A DNA stretch of 64,000 nt from Nitrospirillum viridazoti (GTDB taxonomy: Bacteria > Pseudomonadota > Alphaproteobacteria > Azospirillales > Azospirillaceae), in assembly GCF_007827975.1 (NCBI RefSeq), contig NZ_VITT01000002.1, one strand, 5' to 3'. Numbering within the stretch: position 1 is the stretch's first letter; each line of letters starts with the position of its first letter. The position numbers and the translations under genes were made by a program. Positions 36,601-43,024 of this stretch are shown in pieces. The notes beneath the pieces were generated by a model. That model saw only the letters and a program-made list of their open reading frames with translations, was not told the DNA's origin and ran no database searches.

Positions 36601-39216
36601 GCCGGGGGTGAACTGGGCGCGCACGGCGATGCGGGTGACGCCGCCCTCGGCCGTCAGGTTGGGGTCGCCCGGGGCGTGATAGCCGTCGGGCTGGCTGTCG
36701 TTGACGTAATGGTCGGCGCCGCCGCGGTAGGTGCCGGGGCCGCTGACCGCGAAGGTCAGGGTGGGGGAAACGTTGGGTACGCGCACATTGTTGGAGTCCA
36801 CCACCTCCGCCGTGATGAAGGCGGCGTCGGTGCCGTTGGCCTGCACGGCGAAGGGCTGGCCGCTGGGCCGGACCAGTTCCGGGGTGACGGTCAGGCGGAT
36901 GTGATCCGGCGTGCCGGCGGTGACCTGGGTGTCCTGGAGGGGGTTGCCGGCGGCGTCCAGCACCACGCGGGCGTTGGCGTCCAGGCACTGGGCGGTCAGG
37001 GTGCCGGCGGCCCACATCACGTCCCAATGCACCTGGGTGGGCAGCAGGGTGGTGTTCTGGGTCATGTCCGGGCTGACGTCGCTGGTCAGCGGGTTGGGCG
37101 TCATGTCGCCCCCCTGGCGCTGGCCGTTCAGCAGCAGGCGCACGGACGGGCAGTTGGAGAAGGCGTTGACCCGCACCTGGCCCATGCGGTTCCAGTGATA
37201 GGCCAGCTTCACGACCGGCCGGGCGTCGTACGGGGTCCAGGCCGCCTGGTAGATGTAGTAGAGCAGGCGGGGGATGCGGTTGGCGTCCAACATCGAGGCG
37301 CCGTTGCCGCGGATGCTTTCCGGGGTGTGGCCGCTGGCGGAACCGGTGGGCGAGCCGGGGCCGTCCACCTGGGTCACAATCTCGCCGGGCGTGTCGGCCA
37401 GGTACCAGTGGGCCATGCCGAAGGACTTCATGGCCACGCTCTGCACCCATTGCTTCATGTACAGCGCGGCGAAGGGCAACTCGAAATCATAGAGGTCGCG
37501 GCCGACGCCGTTGTCCCAGTATTCCGAGCCCCAGGCCGGAACGTTGGGGTTGTCGCGCTTCACGCCGATATCGCAGCCGTCGCCCGAGCAGCCCAGGATG
37601 TCACCGTTGGCGGCATCGGGCGTGCGGTCGGATTGCGCGCGGGTCAGGACCGGGTCCCAGGTTTCCGACAGGGACTTCAGGGCGCGGGCGAAGCCGGTGT
37701 CCGTGACGCCGTTGTCCGCCTCCCACGCCAGCACGGACGGGTTGTTGCGGTCGTGCACGATCATGTCACGGTGCACCTCCTTCTTCATCTCGATGTCGAG
37801 GGTGGAGGCGGTGCAGTTGCCGACATAGGTGTCGCCCGGGCACAGGTGGGCGAAGCCGTTCTCACCATCGCCGCTGGGCTGGACCATCATCACGCCAAAG
37901 GCGTCGGCGGCGGCCAGGAACTCCGGCCCCTGGGCGGAATGGCCGGGGCGGTACAGGCTGCCGCCGGCGTTGGCCAGCAGGGCCACATCGCGCCACTGCT
38001 GTTCCTCCGGCACGGCGGATCCCAGGGCGGGGTAGTCGTAGCGGCCCGAGGCACCCCACAGGTAGTGGGCGTGGCCGTTGATGATGGGGAAGTTCTGGTC
38101 CCAGGCGATGGTGCGGATGCCCAGCGGCGTGGTGGTGGCGTCGACCACAACGCCGTCCACGCTGACGGTGTGCACCACCGTGTACATGTAGGGGCGGCCC
38201 CACTGGCTGTTGTTCGGGTACCAGAGGGTGGGGTGGTCGACCGTCAGCGTCTGGTCGAAGGTGGCGGGCGGCGGGGCCGTCTCGGGCGCGTTCTGCGCCG
38301 GCACGGCCGGCAGCGGCGCCGAGGCCAGCGTCTTGGTGTCCTGGGCGGACGCCACCACATTGCCGGCCGCGTCCACGATCTGGGTGTTCAGCGTCACCAT
38401 CTGGGCGTTGGCGTATTCGTTGGCGACGTTGGTCTGCACCCGAACGGTGGCCGACGCGTCGCTGGCGCTGAGCGTGGAGACGTAGGTGCCCCAGGTGTTC
38501 AGCACGGCGTAGGTGTTGCGGGGGATGTGCACCCGGTCGGTGATGTACATCCACACCGGGCGGAACAGCCCGCTGTCGGCCTGGCCGAAGCGGAAGGCGC
38601 CGGAGAAGTTGGGGTTGGTGAAGAAAGTGTCGCCCCGGGCCACCTTGACCGCCAGGACGTTGTCGGCGCCGTCGAACTTCACATAGTCGGTGATGTCGAC
38701 GATGAACGGCACGAAGCCAACGACGTGGGTGGCGTTGGGATTCACCAGGCTGTTGCCCGGGATGAAATGCCCATTGATGAAGACGCGGGCGCCCATGTGC
38801 GCGCCCTCGAACTCCACGAAGATCTTGCGGGTCTTGTAGGCGTTATCCAGCGAGAAGTGCTTGCGGTACCAGGTAATGTTGCCCGTCAGCTGACCCTGGC
38901 CGCCACCGGACTTCAGATTCAGGAAGGTATCGTTGTCGCTGGGGGAATGGGGCACGCCGACCGAGGTCCATACCTCGTTCGGATTGGGGTTGCTGGTGGT
39001 GTCGTTATAGGCGGGATCCATGGCGTTGGCCGGGTCGCTATCCTTCAGGAAGCGCCATGGCGTTTCGCCCAGGTTGATGGAGATACGGTTGGACGGCGGC
39101 AATGCCGTGCCGTTATCCGCCCATGCGGCGGTCATTCCTAAAATACCGCTAATAATTAACCCGACAAACAAAACCCTCAGCGCCCCTAAGGACGCCAGCA
39201 AGGCACGAGCTGTCAT
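30619..39216 (-). CDS. Giant exported modular glycanase: GH2-like unit, six Ig-like, five F5/8C domains, C-terminal GH64 beta-1,3-glucanase
   Basis: A 2865-residue secreted protein. The ATG at 39216 is chosen over 39243 because GGGGG lies 6 bases upstream; the signal peptide ends at TAAWA. Domain order (approximate residues): GH2 sugar-binding, Ig and TIM-barrel regions 35-720; three Ig-like repeats (YQW motif) to 1170; F5/8C 1175-1318; a DUF1566-like segment (LTWQQY ... MRVPTQDEA); Ig-like; F5/8C at 1600, 1800, 2050 and 2260 alternating with Ig-like and two InlB-B-like repeats; Ig-like; GH64 2480-2864. GH64 shows DWYEFT and TQVDQFG with the catalytic Glu and Asp 16 residues apart, as in laminaripentaose-producing glucanase. 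In the GH2 part the usual NE acid/base motif reads WEADNG, so that unit may be inactive. Likely cargo of the adjacent secretion system. Confidence 0.9.
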   Translation of the reverse strand: MTARALLASLGALRVLFVGLIISGILGMTAAWADNGTALPPSNRISINLGETPWRFLKDSDPANAMDPAYNDTTSNPNPNEVWTSVGVPHSPSDNDTFLNLKSGGGQGQLTGNITWYRKHFSLDNAYKTRKIFVEFEGAHMGARVFINGHFIPGNSLVNPNATHVVGFVPFIVDITDYVKFDGADNVLAVKVARGDTFFTNPNFSGAFRFGQADSGLFRPVWMYITDRVHIPRNTYAVLNTWGTYVSTLSASDASATVRVQTNVANEYANAQMVTLNTQIVDAAGNVVASAQDTKTLASAPLPAVPAQNAPETAPPPATFDQTLTVDHPTLWYPNNSQWGRPYMYTVVHTVSVDGVVVDATTTPLGIRTIAWDQNFPIINGHAHYLWGASGRYDYPALGSAVPEEQQWRDVALLANAGGSLYRPGHSAQGPEFLAAADAFGVMMVQPSGDGENGFAHLCPGDTYVGNCTASTLDIEMKKEVHRDMIVHDRNNPSVLAWEADNGVTDTGFARALKSLSETWDPVLTRAQSDRTPDAANGDILGCSGDGCDIGVKRDNPNVPAWGSEYWDNGVGRDLYDFELPFAALYMKQWVQSVAMKSFGMAHWYLADTPGEIVTQVDGPGSPTGSASGHTPESIRGNGASMLDANRIPRLLYYIYQAAWTPYDARPVVKLAYHWNRMGQVRVNAFSNCPSVRLLLNGQRQGGDMTPNPLTSDVSPDMTQNTTLLPTQVHWDVMWAAGTLTAQCLDANARVVLDAAGNPLQDTQVTAGTPDHIRLTVTPELVRPSGQPFAVQANGTDAAFITAEVVDSNNVRVPNVSPTLTFAVSGPGTYRGGADHYVNDSQPDGYHAPGDPNLTAEGGVTRIAVRAQFTPGTVTVTATAPGLGAGTASFQTVPTTGPSLGANGNLSVPATPAGQLSIVTPPQDQTVTVGQTATFTVLSAGAAPLSYQWQRGGVAIPGATSYSYTTPVTSLGDNGAAYSVIVSNASGASVTSTAALLTVVPPTVPTVLTQPKGATVIAGQNASFSVQANGSPVLKYQWFKNKTAVAGATGSIYNTPVLTLDDNGASYTVVVTNTAGSVTSDAAVLTVGAATPPTILTPPASQAVPVNQTVVLSVLASGTAPLHYQWTHDGVAVGPDAANFVIPSVQTGDAGAYTVTVTNVAGTITSKPAATLSVSGSNGTNLAQGKMPLESSEQNGGLTAKYAFDGNATTRWSSAPQIDPSWVGVDLGSLQTFDEVVLVWENAYATEYQIQVSNDEGDNKTWTTVYPADGSMAVGHGGTETLAFPSTTARFVRMLGNKRATDYGYSLFEFQVYDVPQCGTATERYTLQPAKSGTYVSPIAGIPNGPFVPTVVDNVSGLTWQQYVTTFTQAGAQFTRPVAEQYCASVGMRVPTQDEALTIAGNNYSACAFPNPWTTWTETDVAGETDRSYFVSSAGQSSSQITDNSPGWALCVVGKALAAPTITAQPANQTAPLGGTATFTVGVGGPGPFSYQWLENGAPIGITTVPTFTTAPLQATDDGASFSVIVSNGGGSATSATATFTLNGTAGDGTGNGGNGNTGGNTGGGGDNGGGNTGGGNNGGGNADPLAPPTKSPASDLAAGKKATATSDQGDGYPASAAVDGDLNSRWSSGFSDTESITVDLGAVQTVDRVVLRWEAAYGVGYLIEVSTDNKSWKTVHTETQGKGGVDDIRFDATQAQFVRMSGTKRSSQYGYSLFEFEVYNTATTPQYTLTATAGANGAILPGTVSVLAGATQTFTFQPANGFAATGVTADGQSVGQVASYTFTNIQAAHTVAATFSVSSAAVDLALHQPATSSELENAGYPAGNAVDGDPNTRWSSAVGPTAWLQVDLGAPKAFNRVVLSWENAYAVGYQVQVSNVGGADDQNWTTVHPETNGKGGIEDITFTEVTAQYVRLKLTQRSGPYGYSLWSFQVYDMPTSPTLTTQPANVTVTAGQTAQFTVAATGTAPFTYQWYVNGTLAATTDTPLFTTKSLTTADSGTMVSVIVSNVAGTVTSASATVTVTAPPQTGTGDTGSGNTGTGNTGNGGTPPVSTSANLALGVTMTASGTENDGYPAGNAADGSTNSRFSSNFDDQAWLQADLGAVRAVNRVVLRWENAYGVGYLIQTSTDGKTWDTAFTQTNGKGGDEDLSFATVNARYVRLQGVKRSSGYGYSLFEFEVYNTASTPRFTVTATAGDNGTITPSGATQVLQGADPRYTFTAADGFVVTKVAVDGQDIGPQAGYTFANVLGPHSLAVTFGPASAGVDLAAGKAATASGTENDGYPAGNAVDGNPNTRWSSAFVDPSWIAIDLGSAQTFNRVVLNWENAHGIAYLIQVSNVGGADDTDWTTVYTQAAGKGGVEDLGFTPVTARYVRLLGTQRSGPYGYSLFSFQVFNNQTDQAPTITSQPQNQTVGLGQSASFSVTVSGTGPFTYQWQRNGADIAGATSASYSTPATASADNNAQYTVVVTGPQGTKVTSTPAILTVNASGLPYTVFPGFVGVDLQNNTHGTYNDDQVYVAVIGRDPATGQFAWLKPDGTLTAATPADNDGAGHLTKNGQNYSNYFFTLAQAKQLKLPKMDSGRVFIALGEPLYIKILMDANNQVGYAGPNPLNGTDPNINVYYDWYEFTYNASGLWINTTQVDQFGLPLLVDVYGANNTFHKQTGINQSRAALYDAYVAETPAAFHSAPLSPYRIMAPYNGTFDVGQANAPYFNGYIDQIWDFYATNTLTIDMWGGARRFTGQIQGGQMVFSEVDLKNGAYVGGSYIVNKPTTQDVLRGAGALHTGNATELALEAQLCAAFNRHIMDNAGAWATPSVWYSAAPANFYAKFWHDHSVGGLAYGFAYDDVSDQSSTITTDTPEHAVFGIGW

Positions 39217-39744
39217 TTTAAGCCCCCAACTTGCGAGAGACATGCCCCGTCTTCTCTTGCAGTAGCGCCGCTTGAGCGGGCGCGTTTCTTCGGGAGGCTG
39301 TATAAGTCAACACTGTCGAGTCAAAGAAGTGGTTAATTCCTAAAATGTTATCGATGTCGTACCCGACGTTACTGCGCCATGTTCTGATTTAATATGGCCG
39401 CAATGGTTACAAAATTCGGATCTAACTGTCCAAAAGGGGAAAGCGCTCGCTTACAACTTTGAACATGATGCAATGGTATACATTGTTACCTGGAACGCGA
39501 GGACGTGCTTCGGCCATGCGCAAGCCATCGAAAGGACGGGTGCGTCGTCTATCCGGACAGGTAACCGGTGACATCCAACCTGTACTTAAAAATTTGAAAG
39601 ATTCAAAAGTGTGGCGCCGTTTCAGCGGCGTTAACGGCTCATTTCCAGCCGCGGTCGCCGATTGGCTGTTGAAATCCCTGGCGAATCGGAGGGGTATGGC
39701 GGGCAGTCCCATGGGACCCCCGGGAGGCATCGGGAAACGGAAAA
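39217..39744. other. Divergent promoter region between the giant glycanase and the prepilin peptidase
   Basis: 528 bases, AT-rich around 39300-39470 against a GC-rich background. It contains a perfect 12-base palindrome AAGCGCTCGCTT (39441-39452), the shape of a LacI-family operator, and a GTCG-GGTA-CGAC-type dyad near 39358-39369. Promoter elements for both directions must lie here but I cannot assign hexamers securely. Short frames (for example 39422-39730 minus) have no ribosome site or recognisable product. Confidence 0.5.
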
Positions 39745-40512
39745 GTGGACATCATCACCCTTTGGACATTGCTGATCGCCGCCCCCTTCGTCGGCAGCTT
39801 CCTGGGGGTGGTCGTGACCCGGCTGCCGGCGGGGCGGTCCGTCGTGTGGGGGCGGTCGGCCTGCGACCGGTGCGGCCACACGCTGGGTCCGGCCTCCCTG
39901 GTGCCCGTCCTCTCCTACCTATGGTCCAAGGGGCGTTGCCGGCATTGCGCGGCGTCCATAGGCGCCTTCCATCCGGCGATCGAGCTGGCGGCCGTCCTGC
40001 CGCCCCTGTGCCTGGCGTTCCTGATGCCCTTGAATTCCCTGACGCTCTGCGCGGGGGCCGGCCTGGGTTGGGCCTTGCTGGCTTTGGCATGGATCGACCT
40101 GCGCCACATGATCCTGCCAGACGCGCTGACCCTGCCGCTGATCATCGCAGGCATCCTGGTGGGATGGACGCAGGATGGGCATTTCCCGGTCGACCGGCTG
40201 GCGGCGGCTGCCGCGGCCTATGCCGGGCTGGTCCTTCTGGAAAAGCTGTACCGGCGGATCAGGGGCCGCGACGGCATCGGCCGGGGGGATGCGAAGCTGC
40301 TGGCCGCCGGTGGCGCCTGGGTGGGACCCGCCGCCGTGCCCCACGTGTTGCTGATCGCGGCGCTGGCCGGCCTGCTGGCGATGGCGGCGCTGCGTCTGGC
40401 CGGTCGGCGTGTGGATGGCCGGCATGTAGACGGAACCACCCCCATGCCCTTCGGCCCCTGCCTGGCCCTGGGCATCTGGGCCGCCTGGCTGTTTACTCTT
40501 TCAGGCCTGTGA
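39745..40512 (+). CDS. gspO: Prepilin peptidase/N-methyltransferase (GspO/PilD, family A24)
   Basis: Inner-membrane aspartyl protease that cleaves and methylates pseudopilins. The GTG start at 39745 (GGAAACGG upstream) gives 255 residues. The N-terminal region has FVGSFLGVVVTRLP and a zinc-type pair CDRC...CRHC (methylase domain). Two catalytic Asp sites are seen: AWIDLRHMILPDAL and the GxGD-type GRGDAKLLAAGGAW. Several transmembrane helices are present. It is divergent from the giant glycanase gene and so completes the secretion locus, supplying the enzyme for the four pseudopilins. Confidence 0.94.
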   Translation: MDIITLWTLLIAAPFVGSFLGVVVTRLPAGRSVVWGRSACDRCGHTLGPASLVPVLSYLWSKGRCRHCAASIGAFHPAIELAAVLPPLCLAFLMPLNSLTLCAGAGLGWALLALAWIDLRHMILPDALTLPLIIAGILVGWTQDGHFPVDRLAAAAAAYAGLVLLEKLYRRIRGRDGIGRGDAKLLAAGGAWVGPAAVPHVLLIAALAGLLAMAALRLAGRRVDGRHVDGTTPMPFGPCLALGIWAAWLFTLSGL

Positions 40513-40527
40513 CGGATGAGGGGTGAC

Positions 40528-41331
40528 ATGGATGCCTTGAAGGACCGCTTATCCGGCCTGCTGGGGCGGCGCGTGCTGTCCCTGCGCCGCATGGCGGGGG
40601 GCGACCTCTCCGTTGTCTATGAGCTGACGCTGTCGGATGGCGCGTGGGCGGTCGCCAAACACGGGGACGGCGCCGGGCGGGAAGGTGCCATGCTGCGGGC
40701 CATCGCCGCCACCGGCGTTCCGGCGCCGGCCGTGCTGGCGGTGGACGACGGCTGGCTGGTGATGGAAAAGCTGCCTGCCGAGGGCGCGCTGGTGGCGGCC
40801 TGGGATGATCTGGCGGCCTGGCTGAACCGGCTGCACGCGCCCACCGATGAACCCTATGGCTGGTTGCACAACCACAGCCTGGGGGCCGTGGCCATGCCCA
40901 ATCCCAGGACAGACGACTGGCCCGCCTTCTGGGCGGAACACCGGCTGCGCTGCCACATCGCCCATGTCGATGCCGGCCTCGGCACCCGTATCGGGTATCT
41001 GGCCGACCGGCTAAGTGACCACGTTCCGCAACGCCCGCCGGCGTCGCTGCTGCACGGCGACCTATGGGGCGGCAATGCGCTGGTGTCCGGAACCCGGGTC
41101 TCCGGCCTGATCGATCCGGCCTGCTACTTCGGTGACCGCGAGGTGGACGCGGCCATGCTGACCCTGTTCGACCATCCGCCGGCATCCTTCTTCGACGCCT
41201 TGAACCTGGAGGCGGGGTGGCGAGAGCGGCTGCCGGTCTACCGGCTCTGGCCGCTGCTGGTCCATCTGCGGCTGTTCGGCCCAGCCTACGCCGCCGCCGT
41301 CGATGCCGATCTGCGTCGGCTGGGGGTCTAG
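40528..41331 (+). CDS. Fructosamine/ketosamine-3-kinase family protein
   Basis: Predicted cytoplasmic kinase that repairs or recycles glycated compounds by phosphorylating ketosamines; the exact substrate is unknown. The 267 residues (ATG 40528, GAGGGG 4 bases upstream, preferred to ATG 40516) have the APH-like kinase fold: a glycine-poor N-lobe (RRMAGGDLSVVYELTLSDG, VAKHG), LNRLHAP, the family landmark YGWLHNHSLG, catalytic LLHGDLWGGN and metal-binding LIDPACYFGDREVD. It follows gspO by 15 bases and may be co-transcribed, though no functional link to secretion is obvious. Confidence 0.88.
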   Translation: MDALKDRLSGLLGRRVLSLRRMAGGDLSVVYELTLSDGAWAVAKHGDGAGREGAMLRAIAATGVPAPAVLAVDDGWLVMEKLPAEGALVAAWDDLAAWLNRLHAPTDEPYGWLHNHSLGAVAMPNPRTDDWPAFWAEHRLRCHIAHVDAGLGTRIGYLADRLSDHVPQRPPASLLHGDLWGGNALVSGTRVSGLIDPACYFGDREVDAAMLTLFDHPPASFFDALNLEAGWRERLPVYRLWPLLVHLRLFGPAYAAAVDADLRRLGV

Positions 41332-41674
41332 GGGTGCGACCGTTCAGACGGACACGTCCGAAGCGTGATCACTTACCGAAACAGAACCCTGGATCAGGAA
41401 GAACTGCCGGTTGACGGCGAACATGTCCGTCATAGTGCGGGATTCCGTTGCCACAATACCCATGACTGGAGAGGGCGCGGGTTGCAGCCATGTCCCGAAG
41501 GGCATGCGTTAATGCTTGTGCTTTGGCGCTGCAAGGTGGATGCTATGGAGGTCGACTTTGCTACTGGGCTATCTACCGGCTGACGCCGGTTCTGTTCCCT
41601 GTCGTGACTTTGATGCCCGTCCGCACTCTCGCGCCGGGCAGCTCCGAACGGGAAAAATCCCAGAAAGGCATCTC
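41332..41674 (+). other. 343-base leader/intergenic region before cspA
   Basis: No credible gene. It probably contains the cspA promoter and a long 5' untranslated leader, as is common for cold-shock genes. A TTGACG element lies at 41411-41416 but its -10 is poor. A 6-bp hairpin ACCGGC-TGAC-GCCGGT (41575-41590) and a GCCCG...CGGGC pairing nearer the gene are visible. Confidence 0.45.
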
Positions 41675-41884
41675 ATGTCCACCGGTACCGTCAAGTGGTT
41701 CAACAGCACCAAGGGCTTTGGCTTCATCCAGCCCGAGGATGGCTCCGCCGACGTTTTCGTCCACATCTCCGCCGTTGAGCGCGCTGGCCTCAGCGGCCTG
41801 AACGAAGGCCAGAAGGTCAGCTTCGACTCCGTCCGCGACCCGCGCAAGGGCAAGACGGCGGCGGAGAACCTGCGCGCCATCTGA
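41675..41884 (+). CDS. cspA: Cold-shock domain protein CspA family
   Basis: Small single-domain RNA chaperone of 69 residues that binds single-stranded RNA or DNA. The body MSTGTVKWFNSTKGFGFIQPEDGSADVFVHISAVERAGL has both RNA-binding motifs, RNP1 (KGFGFI) and RNP2 (VFVHI). The AGAAAGG ribosome site is 6 bases before the ATG. The long leader upstream and strong terminator downstream suggest a monocistronic, abundantly transcribed gene. Confidence 0.96.
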   Translation: MSTGTVKWFNSTKGFGFIQPEDGSADVFVHISAVERAGLSGLNEGQKVSFDSVRDPRKGKTAAENLRAI

Positions 41885-41906
41885 CCTCCTCCTCATTTGG
41901 ACGAGC

Positions 41907-41946
41907 GGCGGCGGCATGCCTAGGCGTGCCGCCGCCTTTTTCCTTT
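41907..41946 (+). terminator. Strong rho-independent terminator of cspA
   Basis: A 12-14 bp GC stem (GGCGGCGGCA... paired with ...TGCCGCCGCC, one G-U pair) spans 41907-41936. It is followed by TTTTTCCTTTTT. Confidence 0.9.
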
Positions 41947-41959
41947 TTGGGAGGATGCA

Positions 41960-42232
41960 ATGGCCAAGGAAGAATTTCTCGAATTCGACGGCTATGTCGA
42001 AGAGGCGCTGCCCGATGGCCGCTTCCGTGTGAAGCTGGAAAACGGGCACGAGATCATCGCCTACACCGCCGGCAAGATGCGCAAGAGCCGGATCCGGTCG
42101 CTTGCGGGTGACCGCGTCACGGTGGAAATGACGCCCTATGACCTGACCAAGGGGCGCATCACCTACCGGCACAAGGACGAGCGGCCCGGGTCCGCCGCCC
42201 CCGCTCGCCGTCCCCCACCCCGCCGCCGCTGA
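41960..42232 (+). CDS. infA: Translation initiation factor IF-1 with extended basic tail
   Basis: IF-1 occupies the ribosomal A site during initiation. The 90 residues contain the complete S1/OB core (EFLEFDGYVEEALPDGRFRVKLENGHEI ... GKMRKSRIRSLAGDRVTVEMTPYDLTKGRITYR), plus about 18 extra residues rich in Pro and Arg (ERPGSAAPARRPPPRRR) beyond the usual 72. It sits directly behind cspA, and both act in translation at low temperature. The tail and the EFDGYVEEALP start differ from the typical alphaproteobacterial housekeeping protein, so it may be a second copy (inference). GGGAGGA ribosome site. Confidence 0.93.
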   Translation: MAKEEFLEFDGYVEEALPDGRFRVKLENGHEIIAYTAGKMRKSRIRSLAGDRVTVEMTPYDLTKGRITYRHKDERPGSAAPARRPPPRRR

Positions 42233-42259
42233 CGGGGATTGTTCCTTTAGGGGGACGCC

Positions 42260-42913
42260 ATCGATACCCACCCCGACCATCTCCGCTGTCCCGTCTACAG
42301 CCGTCGTGAGTACGCCGCCGATGCCGTCGTCCACCTGCTGGGCGTGACGGCCGGATGGTTGGGAGGTATCTGGCTGGTCCTGTCGCGCTCAGGGTCCCTC
42401 GGCACCGGCAGCTTGACGGCCGTGGCCATCTACGCCCTGGCCATGGCGGGAATGTTCACCGCGTCCGCGGCCTATAACTTGATGGGTGGCGGCCGGCTCA
42501 AGGATTACCTGCGGCGGCTGGACCATGCCGTCATCTACGCCGCCATCGCCGGCACCTATACCCCCTTGCTGACACGTCTGCCGGGGGTGACGGCCGCCGT
42601 GGCCCTCGGCGTCGTCTGGGGCGTCGCCATGGCGGGAATCCTGTTGAAGCTGTGGCGGCCTCGCCGCCATGAACGGCTGGGCATCATCCTCTATGTCTGC
42701 CTGGGCTGGATCGGCCTGCCCTTGATTCCCATGCTGTCCGGCCGCTTGCTGGCGGACGCTGGGCCGTGGATCGGCGCCGGCGCGCTGACCTATACGCTGG
42801 GCGTCGGCGTCTATCTGGCGCACCGCGTGCGTTATCACAACGTCCTGTGGCACCTCATGGTGCTGGTGGCCGCCTCCTTCCATTACGTGGCTATCGGAAA
42901 CGAGTTTCCGTGA
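42260..42913 (+). CDS. Hemolysin-III/TrhA family membrane protein with apparent AUC start
   Basis: Seven-helix inner-membrane protein of the HlyIII/PAQR-like superfamily; molecular role unsettled (membrane homeostasis is proposed for TrhA). The family's N-terminal segment is present in frame from 42263 (CPVYSRREYAADAVVHLLGV, with its conserved His), followed by all helices: AAYNLMG, LDHAVIYAAIAGTYTPLL, LYVCLGWIGL, and the end HNVLWHLMVLVAASFHYVAIG with conserved His residues. No ATG, GTG or TTG exists between the in-frame stop at 42248 and GTG 42344, which would delete the conserved start. ATC at 42260 follows AGGGGGA by 4 bases and is the best candidate. Gene certain, start uncertain. Confidence 0.82.
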   Translation: MDTHPDHLRCPVYSRREYAADAVVHLLGVTAGWLGGIWLVLSRSGSLGTGSLTAVAIYALAMAGMFTASAAYNLMGGGRLKDYLRRLDHAVIYAAIAGTYTPLLTRLPGVTAAVALGVVWGVAMAGILLKLWRPRRHERLGIILYVCLGWIGLPLIPMLSGRLLADAGPWIGAGALTYTLGVGVYLAHRVRYHNVLWHLMVLVAASFHYVAIGNEFP

Positions 42914-43024
42914 TCAGAAGAAGTGGTGCAGGAAGGGCAGGGGGGCGGCCCCCAGCGCCGCGCTGTCGCTGCCTATGCGCGAGGCGATCACGCTGAGGAG
43001 GCGGCACGGAATACGTCCGCGCAC

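Noticed and set aside
30556..39141. Long plus-strand frames opposite the giant glycanase (up to about 1250 codons)
   Set aside because: Antisense open frames caused by high GC and no rare stop codons; composition is low-complexity and the minus-strand gene has unmistakable domains.
39422..39730. 102-codon minus-strand frame upstream of the giant glycanase
   Set aside because: No ribosome site, no family resemblance, and it lies across the operator-like palindrome of a probable promoter region.
42344..42913. GTG 42344 as the start of the hemolysin-III gene
   Set aside because: It would remove the conserved N-terminal segment with its His and lacks a ribosome site; the family sequence continues in frame upstream.
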